DNA of 64,000 nucleotides, from the NCBI RefSeq assembly GCF_002285415.1, contig NZ_NSBU01000004.1, forward strand, positions 124,001-188,000. The letters are read 5' to 3'. Under the pieces are notes generated by a model. The model was not told the origin of the DNA and made no database searches. It saw only the letters and a program-made list of their open reading frames with translations. The translations under genes were made by a program, and so were the position numbers. Below, in pieces: positions 1 through 10,120 of the stretch (within the stretch, counting starts at the first letter, position 1; every line of letters starts with the position of its first letter). Origin of the DNA: Actibacterium pelagium (GTDB lineage Bacteria > Pseudomonadota > Alphaproteobacteria > Rhodobacterales > Rhodobacteraceae).

Positions 1-1
1 T

Positions 2-466
2 TTGGTCTCCGGCATGGCGAAGGCCTCTGGCATTCGCGGCATGGTGCTGGGTCAGGCACTGGACATCGCCGCCGAGACCGCACCAGACCCGCTGACGCTG
101 GAACAGATTACCGAATTGCAGGCCGGGAAAACCGGCGCCCTGATCGAGTGGTCCGCCACGGCCGGCGCTGTGCTGGGCCAAGCCGATACCACGCCACTGG
201 CGACCTATGCGCGCGACCTTGGGTTGGCCTTCCAGATCTGGGACGATGTGCTGGATGTCGAAGGCGATGCGACCAAGGTCGGCAAAGCCGTGGGCAAGGA
301 TAGCGATGCGGGCAAGGCCACCTTTGTGTCCCTGCTGGGGCTGGATGGGGCCAAAGCACGGGCTCGGGCCCTTATTGACGACGCGGAAGCCGCGCTAGTT
401 CCTTATGGTAAGGACGCAGAAACCTTGCGGGAATGCGCCCGTTTCGTTATCTCGCGCGAGATGTAA
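2..466 (+). CDS. ispA: Polyprenyl (farnesyl/geranyl) diphosphate synthase, 3' part only
   Basis: The gene is cut by the left window edge; only the last 154 residues are present, so the true start is not visible. Family members condense isopentenyl diphosphate with allylic diphosphates in the cytosol to make farnesyl diphosphate. The conserved KTG lies near residues 43-45 of the fragment and the second aspartate-rich motif DDVLD at 81-85, preceded by GLAFQIW; these bind Mg-diphosphate. The first Asp-rich motif would lie outside the window. It ends 23 nt before dxs on the same strand, the usual alphaproteobacterial ispA-dxs arrangement, so both probably share an operon feeding isoprenoid synthesis. 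The exact chain-length specificity cannot be read from this fragment. Confidence 0.9.
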   Translation: MVSGMAKASGIRGMVLGQALDIAAETAPDPLTLEQITELQAGKTGALIEWSATAGAVLGQADTTPLATYARDLGLAFQIWDDVLDVEGDATKVGKAVGKDSDAGKATFVSLLGLDGAKARARALIDDAEAALVPYGKDAETLRECARFVISREM

Positions 467-489
467 TACTGGGCCCCTGAAAGTCAGCC

Positions 490-2418
490 ATGAGTGACCG
501 ACCTCATACCCCCCTTCTGGACCGCGTGAATGTGCCTGCGGACCTAAAGCAGTTCTCGGATGCAGAGCTGCGACAGGTCGCGGATGAACTGCGGACCGAA
601 ACCGTGTCTGCCGTATCTGAAACCGGCGGACATCTGGGCGCGGGACTGGGTGTGGTCGAACTGACAGTTGCCTTGCACGCCGTATTTGATACGCCCAAGG
701 ATCGGCTGATCTGGGATGTGTCGCACCAGTGCTATCCGCATAAAATCCTGACCGGCCGCCGCGACCGCATTCGCACCCTGCGGACGAAGGACGGGCTGTC
801 GGGCTTCACCAAACGGTCGGAAAGCCCCTATGACCCGTTCGGCGCGGCGCATAGCTCTACCTCTATCTCTGCGGCGCTTGGCTTTGCCGTTGCGCGTGAT
901 CTGGGCGGGGCGCCGGACTATGGCATTGGTGATGCGATTGCCGTGATCGGTGATGGCTCGATGTCGGCGGGCATGGCTTTTGAGGCGATGAACAACGCGG
1001 GTCACCTGAAAAAACGCATGATCGTCATCCTCAACGACAACGAGATGTCGATTGCACCGCCCGTAGGCGCCCTGTCGTCTTACCTGTCGGACCTCTATGC
1101 CGGCGCTCCGTTCCAAGAGCTGAAAGCCGCCGCCAAAGGCGCGGTCAGCCTGCTGCCAGAACCGTTCCAAGAAGGCGCACGTCGCGCCAAAGACATGCTG
1201 AAACACATGACCGTGGGCGGCACGTTGTTCGAAGAGCTGGGCTTCTCTTACGTCGGGCCGATCGACGGCCACGACATGGAACAGCTGCTTAGCGTGTTGC
1301 GAACCGTCAAGGACCGCGCCACCGGGCCGATCCTGATCCACGCGATCACCAAGAAAGGCAAGGGCTATGCCCCGGCTGAGAACCGCGACGACAAGGGCCA
1401 TGCAACGGCCAAGTTCGACGTGATCACCGGAAAGCAGAAGAAAGCCCCCTCGAACGCACCGTCCTACACCAACGTCTTTGGCAATGCGCTGGTCGATCTG
1501 GCCGCCAAGGATGACAAGATCGTCGCCGTGACCGCTGCGATGCCGGATGGCACCGGGCTAAGCCTGTTTGCCGAGCGCTACCCCTCTCGGTGCTTTGACG
1601 TCGGCATTGCCGAGCAGCATGGCGTCACATTCTGTGCCGCGCTTGCCGCCGGCGGAATGAAGCCCTTCTGCGCGATGTATTCGACCTTCCTGCAACGCGG
1701 CTATGACCAAGTTGTCCACGACGTCGCGATCCAGCGTTTGCCGGTTCGCTTTGCCATCGACCGCGCAGGGCTGGTCGGGGCCGATGGCGCGACCCACGCC
1801 GGCTCGTTTGACATCGCCTACATGGCCAACCTGCCGGACATGGTTGTCATGGCGGCCGCGGACGAGGCAGAGCTGAAACACATGGTCGCCACCGCCGCCG
1901 CCTATGATGACGGCCCCATCGCCTTCCGCTATCCGCGCGGTGAAGGCGTCGGCGTGGAGATGCCCGAAATCGGTGAAATCCTTGAGATCGGCAAAGGCCG
2001 GATCATTCGGGAAGGCGCGCGCGTCGCGCTTCTGTCCTTCGGCACCCGCTTGGCCGAAACCGAAAAGGCGGCAGAGGCGCTGTCGGCCCGGGGCATCAAC
2101 CCCACCATCGTCGACGCCCGTTTCGCCAAGCCGCTGGACCGCGAACTGATCCTTGATCTGGGCGCAAACCACGAATGCCTGATCACCATCGAAGAAGGCG
2201 CCGTGGGAGGCTTTGGCAGCCACGTTGCGCAGCTTCTGGCAGAAGAAGGCGTGTTTGACAGCGGGCTCAAGTACCGCTCGATGGTGCTGCCGGATACTTT
2301 CATCGATCAGGCCTCGCCCCAGCAGATGTACGAGGTCGCCAAACTGCAGGCCGAGGACATCGAAGCCAAGGTGCTGGATACGCTTGGTATCGCACGGATC
2401 GACAGCCTGCGGGCCTAA
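490..2418 (+). CDS. dxs: 1-deoxy-D-xylulose-5-phosphate synthase
   Basis: This is the first enzyme of the MEP isoprenoid pathway: it condenses pyruvate and glyceraldehyde 3-phosphate using thiamine diphosphate, in the cytosol. The protein has 642 residues, normal for the family. The ThDP/Mg motif runs from GDG at 154-156 to NDN at 182-184, and the substrate-binding HQCYPHK segment lies at about 79-85. The central pyrimidine-binding domain and the C-terminal transketolase domain (VGGFGSH near residue 570) are complete. It follows ispA by 23 nt and is probably cotranscribed with it. No odd features were seen. Confidence 0.97.
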   Translation: MSDRPHTPLLDRVNVPADLKQFSDAELRQVADELRTETVSAVSETGGHLGAGLGVVELTVALHAVFDTPKDRLIWDVSHQCYPHKILTGRRDRIRTLRTKDGLSGFTKRSESPYDPFGAAHSSTSISAALGFAVARDLGGAPDYGIGDAIAVIGDGSMSAGMAFEAMNNAGHLKKRMIVILNDNEMSIAPPVGALSSYLSDLYAGAPFQELKAAAKGAVSLLPEPFQEGARRAKDMLKHMTVGGTLFEELGFSYVGPIDGHDMEQLLSVLRTVKDRATGPILIHAITKKGKGYAPAENRDDKGHATAKFDVITGKQKKAPSNAPSYTNVFGNALVDLAAKDDKIVAVTAAMPDGTGLSLFAERYPSRCFDVGIAEQHGVTFCAALAAGGMKPFCAMYSTFLQRGYDQVVHDVAIQRLPVRFAIDRAGLVGADGATHAGSFDIAYMANLPDMVVMAAADEAELKHMVATAAAYDDGPIAFRYPRGEGVGVEMPEIGEILEIGKGRIIREGARVALLSFGTRLAETEKAAEALSARGINPTIVDARFAKPLDRELILDLGANHECLITIEEGAVGGFGSHVAQLLAEEGVFDSGLKYRSMVLPDTFIDQASPQQMYEVAKLQAEDIEAKVLDTLGIARIDSLRA

Positions 2419-2487
2419 TAACCCAACGTTAGACTTTACTGAGGCGACCTGACCGGGCCACGCTGGCCTAGGTTATGGAGTAGCGCC

Positions 2488-3132
2488 ATGAACATTCACG
2501 GACGTCCTGTACGGGCTTATCGTTGGATCGTATTCCTGCTGGCGGTGGGATACACGATCTATAACGTCGTGACCTCGGACTATACCAACTTTGGCGGACC
2601 GTTCCGGTTTCTGACCATCTGGGGCCTGATCGTTTCGATGATTTCGGCCTACTTCATGCTGTCGCTCAGCTCTGGCTGGCGCGACGGGGACTACCGCATC
2701 ACAGCGATGAGCGCCTCTGTCCTGAATGTGATGGTGATGTTCCTTTACTGGAAACTGTACTTCACCGACCCCAACCTGCTGCATGCAGATGGCCCGCCGC
2801 CCTTCCTTCAGCAGTATTACCTGCATCTGGCAGGGCCGTTTCTGCAAATCTTTGACGCGCTGTTCATTGCCCGGGTCTACCGCCGGCCTCTGCGCGCCGT
2901 TCCGCAACTGATGGCAATCATCATGGCCTACGTCGCGTGGGGAGAGTTGGTGATCCAGAACCTGAACGACAGCCCAGCCGGGTCTGTCACCAGCGGTCTG
3001 GCCTATCCTTTTCTGAACTCTATGACATTCCCGGAACGCGGCGTCTTCTATGCCTCAAACGCCGGTATCGCACTGGTCATTCTAGCGGGCTTTGCCGCGC
3101 TTAGCTGGGTGCTTCGCCTGAACCGGGCCTAG
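2488..3132 (+). CDS. Six-helix integral membrane protein of unknown function
   Basis: I do not recognise the family. The 214-residue product has about six hydrophobic segments, starting near residues 12-28 and 39-58 and ending with a helix at about 188-210, so an inner-membrane location is inferred. No catalytic motif or cofactor motif is visible. GGAG lies 8 nt upstream of the ATG and supports this start. It follows dxs by 69 nt on the same strand and its stop overlaps the convergent channel gene by 4 nt in CTAG. The FAR-17a/androgen-inducible or a similar multi-helix family is possible but cannot be shown by eye. Confidence 0.8.
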   Translation: MNIHGRPVRAYRWIVFLLAVGYTIYNVVTSDYTNFGGPFRFLTIWGLIVSMISAYFMLSLSSGWRDGDYRITAMSASVLNVMVMFLYWKLYFTDPNLLHADGPPPFLQQYYLHLAGPFLQIFDALFIARVYRRPLRAVPQLMAIIMAYVAWGELVIQNLNDSPAGSVTSGLAYPFLNSMTFPERGVFYASNAGIALVILAGFAALSWVLRLNRA

Positions 3133-3896
3133 GCCTTGTCGGACAGTTTCGCCTCGATCGCAGCAAGACGTGTCAAAACCTGATCGCGATACTCGTCCGT
3201 CTGGTCATTGGCCTCTTGCTCATGCGCATCCTGCATCGAGTTCACGATCAAACCCACGACAAGGTTAACCACCGCGAATGTGGTGACCATGATGAACGGC
3301 ACGAAGAAGGCCCAGGCATAAGGCTGAACTTCCATTACCGGGCGGACAATTCCCATCGACCAGCTTTCCAGCGTCATGATCTGGAACAGGGAATAGGCCG
3401 ACAGCCCAAGCGTGCCAAACCATTCGGGGAAGGTCTGACCAAACAGTTTCGTGGCCATGACCGAGCCGATGTAGAAGATGATCGCCATCAGCAAAAAGAC
3501 CGAACCCATGCCGGGCAGCGCGCGCACGAAACCCTCGACCACGCGGCGCAGACTTGGGGCCGCAGACAGAACGCGCAGCACACGCAAAATTCGCATGGCC
3601 CGCAGGACCGAGATCGCCTCGGCGGCTGGCACAAGTGCTATGCCGACGATGACAAAGTCAAAGATGTTCCAGCCGTCTCGGAAAAACTTCAGCCGGTGGG
3701 CAAATAGTTTCGCGGCAATCTCCACCACAAAGACTGTAAGACAGGCTGTATCCAGCGCTTCGATCAACCCACCGAACTTAGCTGTGATCGTGCCCGAGGT
3801 TTCCAGACCAAGGATCACAGCGTTGAACATGATCACGCCAAGAATAAAATACCGCACCTTCGGGCGGCTTAGAAATTCTGCTACGGTCTCGCGCAT
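3129..3896 (-). CDS. BacNav-type voltage-gated sodium channel
   Basis: The 255-residue protein has the six-helix plan of a single-domain prokaryotic voltage-gated channel that would assemble as a tetramer in the inner membrane. The S4 helix carries four arginines three residues apart (R99, R102, R105, R108). The pore loop has the selectivity filter TLESWSM at 175-181, the signature of Na+-selective BacNav channels such as NavAb. S6 (about 203-221) is followed by a charged tail (222-253) that looks like the C-terminal coiled coil. Family members are linked to motility, pH homeostasis or electrical signalling in marine and alkaliphilic bacteria. Convergent with the preceding membrane protein gene, overlapping 4 nt. 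Confidence 0.92.
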   Translation of the reverse strand: MRETVAEFLSRPKVRYFILGVIMFNAVILGLETSGTITAKFGGLIEALDTACLTVFVVEIAAKLFAHRLKFFRDGWNIFDFVIVGIALVPAAEAISVLRAMRILRVLRVLSAAPSLRRVVEGFVRALPGMGSVFLLMAIIFYIGSVMATKLFGQTFPEWFGTLGLSAYSLFQIMTLESWSMGIVRPVMEVQPYAWAFFVPFIMVTTFAVVNLVVGLIVNSMQDAHEQEANDQTDEYRDQVLTRLAAIEAKLSDKA

Positions 3897-3969
3897 AGTA
3901 TGATCCTGCTCTCTATCCCTTCAAAGGGGTATGGCGCAGGGCAGGCTTTGGATCAAGTCACTGGGGTCT

Positions 3970-4614
3970 TTAACGACCACGCAAGCGGTCCCACCAGCGA
4001 CCGGCCTGACCCTTGGCTTCATCGGCCCGTGCCTCTGCCGCGTCCCAGGTGTCTTCGACATCCTCTATCAGCGGGTCGATGGTCCGCATCCGGAACCGGC
4101 GCCACGCGCGCCATAGGGCCAAGAACGCGATCAGAAGACCTGTCAGGATCACGATATTCACCCACGGGATCAGGCGGACATCAGGCCCAGCGACAGGCTT
4201 TACCCCGATCGCGTTCGGGAAGATCGACAAGAATTCATTCCGCCAGCCATAATGGGTGATGGCGACCCATTCGGGGTCATTCTTGGTTGACTGGGTATCG
4301 GCGATTTCGGTCTGCAAAGTGGCCGTGTCGAACTTGAAATACGGTGGCCAGCCCCAGCCTGTGTCCTCATTCCGATAGACCATGGCCTTGCCGTTGGCTT
4401 TGACCGCGCGAATGAACATCACGTCGCGATTGATCAGCTCGGCCGTGGCCGTATCCGGCGTCGACCAGAACAAGGTGGTCCAGCCCGACAGGTCCTGTCG
4501 TTCCTCATAGGTATCAATCACACGCACGATGTCGCGCTGCGGAAGCGTGTAGTGCAGAAACCCAAAAATGAAGGCCAGCAGCAGAATGCGCAGGACCATT
4601 TTCACATAAGCCAT
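3970..4614 (-). CDS. DUF1523 family membrane protein
   Basis: The 214-residue protein begins with a transmembrane segment at about 6-22 (KMVLRILLLAFIFGFLHYTL), followed by a conserved-looking periplasmic stretch, a second hydrophobic helix near 147-168 and an acidic cytoplasmic tail. This matches DUF1523, common in Rhodobacterales and of unknown function. The reading frame is open further upstream, but the start at MAYVKM is the only one that puts a membrane anchor at the N terminus, and upstream codons look non-coding. It lies 73 nt downstream of the channel gene on the same strand and divergent from the M20 peptidase. Confidence 0.8.
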   Translation of the reverse strand: MAYVKMVLRILLLAFIFGFLHYTLPQRDIVRVIDTYEERQDLSGWTTLFWSTPDTATAELINRDVMFIRAVKANGKAMVYRNEDTGWGWPPYFKFDTATLQTEIADTQSTKNDPEWVAITHYGWRNEFLSIFPNAIGVKPVAGPDVRLIPWVNIVILTGLLIAFLALWRAWRRFRMRTIDPLIEDVEDTWDAAEARADEAKGQAGRWWDRLRGR

Positions 4615-4727
4615 CGGGAACCCCCTGTTCGTTCCTGCCTTAGATAAAGGAAGTTCCGCCCGAGTCCACAACCCCCGGGCACTGATTGCCAATTGCCGCA
4701 GGGGCGGCACAAGGCTAGGGTTCGGCC

Positions 4728-6026
4728 ATGTCTTCGACGACCGAAACCCGCCTTTTGCAAGAGATCGACGCACGGCGCGATGCATTGGCTGCGCTTTGTG
4801 CGGATTTGATCCGCATTCCAACGCTGAACCCGCCGGGAACGAACTATCGCGAGATTTGCGAATTTCTGGCCAAACGGCTTGAGGCCGCGGGGTTCTCCGT
4901 TGAACTGATCCGTGCCGAAGGTGCACCAGCCGATAGCGAACAGCACCCACGCTGGAACCTTGTGGCCCGTCACGAAGGGACGGCACCGGGCGAGTGTGTC
5001 CATTTCAACAGCCACCACGACGTGGTCGAGGTTGGCCACGGCTGGACCGTCGATCCTTTTGGCGGAGAGGTCCGGGATGGCCGCGTCTATGGGCGCGGGG
5101 CCTGCGACATGAAAGGCGGGTTGGCCGCCAGCGTCATCGCAGCAGAAGCCTTTATCACGGCCTGCCCGAACTATCGCGGCGCGATTGAAATCAGCGCCAC
5201 CGCGGACGAAGAATCCGGCGGCTATGGCGGCGTCGCGTATTTGGCCGAGAAAGGCTATTTCGACCCAGCCCGCGTCCAGCATGTCATTATTCCTGAACCC
5301 TTGAACAAAGACCGGATTTGCCTTGGCCATCGCGGCGTCTGGTGGGCCGAGATCGAAACCAAGGGGCGCATCGCCCACGGCTCTATGCCCTTCCTTGGCG
5401 ACTGCGCCGTACGCCACATGGGCGCGGTCATTGCCGAGATGGAAGAAACGCTCTTCCCTGCCCTGATGGAACGCCGGACCGAGATGCCCGTCGTCCCCGA
5501 AGGCGCACGCAATGCCACGTTGAACATCAACGCCATTCATGGCGGCGAACCCGAGCAGGACAAAGACTATACCGGTCTGCCCGCCCCCTGCGTGCCCGAC
5601 CGCTGTCAGATCACCATCGACCGCCGGTTCCTGATCGAAGAAGAACTGGACAACGTCAAAGCCGAGATCACCGCACTGATGGAACGCGTCCGCGCCGCGC
5701 GCCCCGGCTTCGACTATGAGATCCGCGACCTGTTCGAGGTCCAGCCCACGATGACCGACCGCGACGCCCCGATCGTGCAAAGCGTCGAACGCGCGATCCG
5801 ACAGGTGATGGCGAAGGACCCCGATTTCGTGGTCTCCCCGGGCACCTATGACCAGAAACATATCGACCGGATTGGCAAGCTGAAGAACTGCATCGCCTAC
5901 GGACCGGGCATTCTGGACCTTGCCCACCAGCCGGACGAATGGGTGGGTATCGACGATATGGCCGACAGCGCCAAGGTCATGGCTTTGACCCTTGCAGAAC
6001 TGTTGGCGGCGGAACGACGCGAATGA
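4728..6026 (+). CDS. M20 family metallopeptidase (ArgE/DapE/ACY1-like deacylase)
   Basis: The protein belongs to the zinc amidohydrolases that remove acyl or succinyl groups from amino acids, or cleave small peptides, in the cytosol. In the 432 residues, the metal ligands H96 and D98 lie in SHHDVV, D127 is in GACDMKG, and the catalytic glutamates follow at TADEESGG (161-162). A final histidine lies in LDLAHQPDEW near the C terminus. The dimerisation lid domain occupies roughly 195-315. Substrate is not predictable; dapE and argE orthologues are normally more closely related to each other than this. The stop overlaps the next gene's start by ATGA, so the two are translationally coupled. Confidence 0.88.
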   Translation: MSSTTETRLLQEIDARRDALAALCADLIRIPTLNPPGTNYREICEFLAKRLEAAGFSVELIRAEGAPADSEQHPRWNLVARHEGTAPGECVHFNSHHDVVEVGHGWTVDPFGGEVRDGRVYGRGACDMKGGLAASVIAAEAFITACPNYRGAIEISATADEESGGYGGVAYLAEKGYFDPARVQHVIIPEPLNKDRICLGHRGVWWAEIETKGRIAHGSMPFLGDCAVRHMGAVIAEMEETLFPALMERRTEMPVVPEGARNATLNINAIHGGEPEQDKDYTGLPAPCVPDRCQITIDRRFLIEEELDNVKAEITALMERVRAARPGFDYEIRDLFEVQPTMTDRDAPIVQSVERAIRQVMAKDPDFVVSPGTYDQKHIDRIGKLKNCIAYGPGILDLAHQPDEWVGIDDMADSAKVMALTLAELLAAERRE

Positions 6027-7582
6027 ACTTTTCAAGCCAACAGAAATACCAAATCGCTTCGACATTGGTGTTCGCGATGTGGACCGTTCAGCTGGTCTTG
6101 CGCGCGATGGAATTCACAGGTGGTGTTTTCGTCTACTCCATCGACGACCCGTATATTCACCTGTCCGTGGCCGAGAATATCCTGTTGGGCGGCTATGGGA
6201 TCAACGCGAACGAGTTCTCTTCCCCGTCATCCTCGATCCTTTACCCGTTCCTTGTGGCAGGGATGCTGGCACTTGGGGCTGGCGATTTGGGGCCGTTGAT
6301 CCTGAACGTGCTACCGGGGATGGCCGTGATCTGGCTGATTTCAGGCGCGATCTGGCCGGTCTTCGAAAGGCAATCAGGGCCCGTCGCCCGTGTTCTGCGG
6401 ATTCTATCAGTCCCTTTGATGATCCTCGCGCTGAATATGACCGCACTGCCCCTAACCGGGATGGAGCATCCATTGCACATCTTGGCGACCTTGTGGATTG
6501 CCCTTGGCCTGCTTCGCTTTGGCAAGACGGGCCGGGTTGGGGTGATGCTGGGGATTGGCATCCTTCTGTCACCTATGATCCGGTTCGAAGGATTGGCCTT
6601 CTCGGGCGCGGCTTTGCTTGTGCTTCTCGCCATGGGGCGATGGCGCCCGGCGATCGCACTTGGCGCAGCTCTGACAGCGCTGCTTGCGACCTATGTTCTG
6701 CTGATGAAGTTTCTGGGCCTGCCCGCCCTGCCAAGTTCAGTCCTGACGAAATCTGGCGTTGCCGAAACTGCCTATGGCGGAGACTTTGCCGCTATCCTGA
6801 GTTCAGTTTGGGATAACTTGATCAAGAAACTGTCAGAGCTACCCGACCTCATTCTGACTGTTTGCGCCTTGCTGATCGCCATTTCACTGCCACTGCTTGG
6901 ACAAGCTGGCAAGGCAATACGCCCCTTGGCTGTGGCTGCGATCATGGCGCTGCTGGCACAGGTTCTGTTTGGACGGGAAGACATTTTCGGCCGCTACGAA
7001 AACTATGCCAACGCCATTGCGTTGGTCAGCCTTGCCCTTTGTTTCACAGTATTTTCGACGCGCAGCGCGGCGATAATGTTGACATTCGTTCTAGCCCCGA
7101 TGGCCTATAGCCACTTCGCATACTGGGTGCTTACCCCGCCTTCGGCGTTCAACACCTTCGGTCAGCAGTATCAGATGCATCTTTTTGCGACCCGATACTT
7201 TCCGCACAATCTGGTAGCCAATGACATCGGGCTGGTCTCATATCAGAACGACCAACATGTGCTGGATATCTACGGGCTGGGCTCGGAAGAGGCCCGCAAA
7301 CTGCGCGCCGAAGGCCCGCTGCAACCAGAGCAGATCAAGGCTTTGTCACAAAAGGCCGGGTCGGACTATGCGATGATTTATACGCACTGGCTGACAAACG
7401 GCGTTCCGGACAGCTGGTGTCTTGCAGCGGAAATGAACACGCCCCGCGTCAGCGCAGCCCATGACACCGTGTCGATCTTCCTGTTGACCCCAGAGCTGGA
7501 GCCAGAAATGCGCGCAGCACTTTCGGAGTTCGCGACAACCTTGCCCGCGACAACGGACCTAACAGAGTTCGACTGCCCTTAA
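6023..7582 (+). CDS. Polytopic membrane protein, GT-C glycosyltransferase-like
   Basis: The 519-residue product starts at the ATG that overlaps the M20 stop (ATGA). It has many hydrophobic helices (for example near 13-30, 72-90, 98-115 and a dense block from 120 to 360) and a mostly soluble C-terminal third. Near residue 39 it has [14 protein letters not shown], an acidic motif in the first extracytoplasmic loop like those of GT-C lipid-phosphosugar-dependent glycosyltransferases. That function is an inference from topology and the DD motif; the family is not firmly recognised. A C-terminal part rich in Tyr and Asp (about 380-450) would be periplasmic. Convergent with panC, overlapping 4 nt. 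Confidence 0.75.
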   Translation: MNFSSQQKYQIASTLVFAMWTVQLVLRAMEFTGGVFVYSIDDPYIHLSVAENILLGGYGINANEFSSPSSSILYPFLVAGMLALGAGDLGPLILNVLPGMAVIWLISGAIWPVFERQSGPVARVLRILSVPLMILALNMTALPLTGMEHPLHILATLWIALGLLRFGKTGRVGVMLGIGILLSPMIRFEGLAFSGAALLVLLAMGRWRPAIALGAALTALLATYVLLMKFLGLPALPSSVLTKSGVAETAYGGDFAAILSSVWDNLIKKLSELPDLILTVCALLIAISLPLLGQAGKAIRPLAVAAIMALLAQVLFGREDIFGRYENYANAIALVSLALCFTVFSTRSAAIMLTFVLAPMAYSHFAYWVLTPPSAFNTFGQQYQMHLFATRYFPHNLVANDIGLVSYQNDQHVLDIYGLGSEEARKLRAEGPLQPEQIKALSQKAGSDYAMIYTHWLTNGVPDSWCLAAEMNTPRVSAAHDTVSIFLLTPELEPEMRAALSEFATTLPATTDLTEFDCP

Positions 7583-8427
7583 GGGTCAACGCCGATATTG
7601 TCGATCAGGCGAACCCCGGCCAGATTGGCCGCCGCCAGCAAGCGTGCGGGTTCCGCGAATTCAGACATCGGCGACAGGGTTCCGACCGAACGCAACTCTA
7701 GGTATTCCACGTCGATGAACCCGGCGCGCACCACTTCGTCGCTGGCCTCGGCCAAAACCTTGGCGATGTCTTCGCCCGCCTTGATCCGCTCCGCAGCGCG
7801 CACCATGGCAGCGTTCAGCGCCGGGGCCTTGATCCGGGCGCGGTCGGACAGCAGCAGGTTGCGGGACGACATCGCCAGCCCATCTTCCTCGCGGATGGTA
7901 GGGCAGCCGATAACCTCGATCGGTATATTCAGGTCCAGCGCAAGGCGTTTGACCAGTTGCAGCTGCTGGTAGTCCTTGTTCCCGAAATAGGCCTTGTCGG
8001 CCTGCGTCTGCAGGAACAGCTTGGTGACAACCGTCGCCACACCATCAAAATGGCCCGGGCGATGCGCACCTTCCAGATCTTCGGTCACACCAGAGACAGA
8101 GACATTGGTATTGAAGCCCTGCGGATACATCTCGTCCCCGTCAGGCACATAGATCGCGTCCACCTTGTAAGAGGCCAGCTTTTCGGCGTCCTCTTCTTCG
8201 GTGCGGGGATAGTTTTCTAGGTCTTCGGGATTGTTGAACTGCTTTGGGTTCACGAAGATCGTGACAATCACCCGGTCACAGCCATCCTTTGCGGCCTTGA
8301 CCAGCGACAGGTGACCCTGGTGCAGCGCGCCCATTGTGGGGACCACGCCAACGACCTCGCCCGCCATCTTCCACTGGCGGACCATCGTGCGAAGCTCCGC
8401 CAGATTGCGCACGATGGGCGCAATCAT
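7579..8427 (-). CDS. panC: Pantoate--beta-alanine ligase
   Basis: This enzyme joins pantoate and beta-alanine with ATP to make pantothenate, the last step of vitamin B5 synthesis, in the cytosol. The 282 residues contain the nucleotidyltransferase motif [10 protein letters not shown] at 30-39, FVNPKQF at 59-65, the pantoate-binding [11 protein letters not shown] region and the MSSRN signature of the second ATP loop. The length is normal. The ATG overlaps the panB stop (ATGA), so panB-panC form a coupled operon. No panD is nearby. Confidence 0.97.
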   Translation of the reverse strand: MIAPIVRNLAELRTMVRQWKMAGEVVGVVPTMGALHQGHLSLVKAAKDGCDRVIVTIFVNPKQFNNPEDLENYPRTEEEDAEKLASYKVDAIYVPDGDEMYPQGFNTNVSVSGVTEDLEGAHRPGHFDGVATVVTKLFLQTQADKAYFGNKDYQQLQLVKRLALDLNIPIEVIGCPTIREEDGLAMSSRNLLLSDRARIKAPALNAAMVRAAERIKAGEDIAKVLAEASDEVVRAGFIDVEYLELRSVGTLSPMSEFAEPARLLAAANLAGVRLIDNIGVDP

Positions 8428-9257
8428 TTCTTTGGCTCCGGGGCTTTGTCACCAAATACGTGCTCGGCTGCCGGGAAGGCGCGAGAGCGGACTTCATCAG
8501 CATAATCAGCAATCGCCTTGTCAGCATCGTCGCCCAAAGTGGCATAACGCTTGGCGAACTTCGGTTTGAACGCGGTGAACAGGCCCAGCATGTCGTCGAT
8601 CACAAGAATCTGGCCGTCACAGCCTGCGGACGCACCGATCCCAATCGTCGGGATCGGGATCGCAGCGGTGATTTCGTCTGCCAGAGAGGCCGGAACCTTT
8701 TCCAGCACGACCGAGAAGGCACCCGCCTTCGCCACAGCCTCGGCATCGGCCATGATGCGTTCGCGGTCTTCGCCACGGCCCTGCACCTTGTAACCGCCAA
8801 GCGTGTTGATCGCCTGGGGGGTCAGCCCGATATGGGCCATGACAGGGATCGAACGGTTTGTCAGAAACTCGATTGTTGGCGCCATGGTCACGCCGCCTTC
8901 CAGCTTTACCGCGCCCGCGCCGGTTTCACGCATGATGCGCGCTGCGTTGCGCAGGGCTTGCTCGGGCGATTCCTCGTAGGAGCCGAACGGCATATCCACG
9001 ACCATCATCGCCTGCTTAAGGCCACGCGCAACGGCTTGGCCATGCATCACCATCATGTCCATCGTGACGCCAATGGTCGAAGGCAGCCCGTGGTGCACCA
9101 TGCCCACGCTGTCACCGACCAGAATGATATCGCAATGCGGATCGGTCAGCTGCGCAAACGGCGTGGTATAGGCCGTCAGGCAGACCAGCGGCGTGCCGCC
9201 CTTGCGGGCCAGAATATCTGACGGCATCGGGGCCGTCTTCTTTGCGGTGGCGCTCAT
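8424..9257 (-). CDS. panB: 3-methyl-2-oxobutanoate hydroxymethyltransferase
   Basis: The product transfers a hydroxymethyl group from methylene-tetrahydrofolate to alpha-ketoisovalerate, giving ketopantoate for pantothenate synthesis. The 277-residue TIM-barrel protein has the metal ligands D49 in VGDSVGMV and D88 in [10 protein letters not shown], and the catalytic/metal residue E120 in KLEGG. It is the first gene of the panB-panC operon; the intergenic region upstream (9258-9352) is short and should hold the promoter. A GGAGGG-type SD is visible just before the ATG. Confidence 0.97.
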   Translation of the reverse strand: MSATAKKTAPMPSDILARKGGTPLVCLTAYTTPFAQLTDPHCDIILVGDSVGMVHHGLPSTIGVTMDMMVMHGQAVARGLKQAMMVVDMPFGSYEESPEQALRNAARIMRETGAGAVKLEGGVTMAPTIEFLTNRSIPVMAHIGLTPQAINTLGGYKVQGRGEDRERIMADAEAVAKAGAFSVVLEKVPASLADEITAAIPIPTIGIGASAGCDGQILVIDDMLGLFTAFKPKFAKRYATLGDDADKAIADYADEVRSRAFPAAEHVFGDKAPEPKK

Positions 9258-9352
9258 TCCGCCCTCCTCGCATCAGAATTCAAGTGAGAGGGTTATAACG
9301 CCGCAACGCAGAATTACTAGTCCAACGCTGCGCGACGAAACAAAGCAGCTTA

Positions 9353-9970
9353 TTATCTGCGGGGAAAAAATTCCTGCGGCGTTTTCATAGCTTTTAGGCC
9401 ACGCATCCGCTTTAGCCAGTCTTGCATGGGTGGGGTTGGCTTTACCCCTGCCCCGTCCAGCCATTGCGTATAGCCCCAGATCGCGCAATCGCCGATACCG
9501 GGACGGTCACCATGGAAAAATGGGTTTTCACCCAGCAAAACAGCAAGGTTTTTAGCGTCCGCATCGAACCGGTTCCGCAGCCATTCGATCGCGCCGTCTG
9601 GGAACCCGGCACCATCAACGCGGCGCGCTTCCTTCAACTGTGGCAGACACATACCGATCCGGTTGGCCTCCCACATAAGCAGTTCTCGGCCGCGACGTAA
9701 CCCGGCGGGGGTCTCGCCGCCCAGACACTTATAGCGGGTCGCAATTTCCAGAAGGATGGCCCCGGATTGCGTATAGGATTCGCCGTCGATCTGAAGCAAT
9801 GGCACTTCTTTGAAAGGGCTCGCAGCCAGAAACTCCTTGGGCCGCTCAGAGGGATCAGCCCAAATATCGACCCAAACTGTTCTGTGAGAAAGCTCCGCCA
9901 AGGACAGCGCAAGGGCGACCTTGCAAGCATGGCCCGAGTCCGGGTGACCGAAAAGAGCAAGACTATCCAT
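9353..9970 (-). CDS. Glutathione S-transferase family protein
   Basis: The 205-residue protein has an N-terminal thioredoxin-like domain (about 1-75) with the cis-proline in FKEVPLLQI and the glutathione-binding ESYTQSGAI segment, followed by an all-helical C-terminal domain with FHGDRPGIGDCAIWG, the N-capping box of GST domain 2. Such enzymes conjugate or reduce with glutathione in the cytosol; the substrate cannot be read. ATG at 9970 is preferred over GTG at 9976 because GAGAG lies 5 nt upstream of it. It stands alone between panB and the VWA gene on the same strand. Confidence 0.9.
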   Translation of the reverse strand: MDSLALFGHPDSGHACKVALALSLAELSHRTVWVDIWADPSERPKEFLAASPFKEVPLLQIDGESYTQSGAILLEIATRYKCLGGETPAGLRRGRELLMWEANRIGMCLPQLKEARRVDGAGFPDGAIEWLRNRFDADAKNLAVLLGENPFFHGDRPGIGDCAIWGYTQWLDGAGVKPTPPMQDWLKRMRGLKAMKTPQEFFPRR

Positions 9971-10120
9971 AATCACTCTCTAAAATCGAAAATTCGATGC
10001 CAATAGATACCACTGCAACACCGTCTGCAATGACCGGATTTCCGCGTAATGTAGAGGGTAAATCGCCTTGCAATTTAGACAGATCACGGCCGCGCTCTGA
10101 TCAGAACGACGGCCGTTGTT

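Noticed and set aside
2455-2471. GGCCA-CGC-TGGCC hairpin after dxs as a terminator
   Set aside because: It has no U-run and lies just before the SD of the next gene on the same strand, so termination is not supported.
10088-10118. Inverted repeat ACGGCC/GGCCGT near the end of the VWA gene as a terminator
   Set aside because: The long loop and missing U-run on the minus strand make it weak; on the plus strand there is TTGTTTT but no gene to end.
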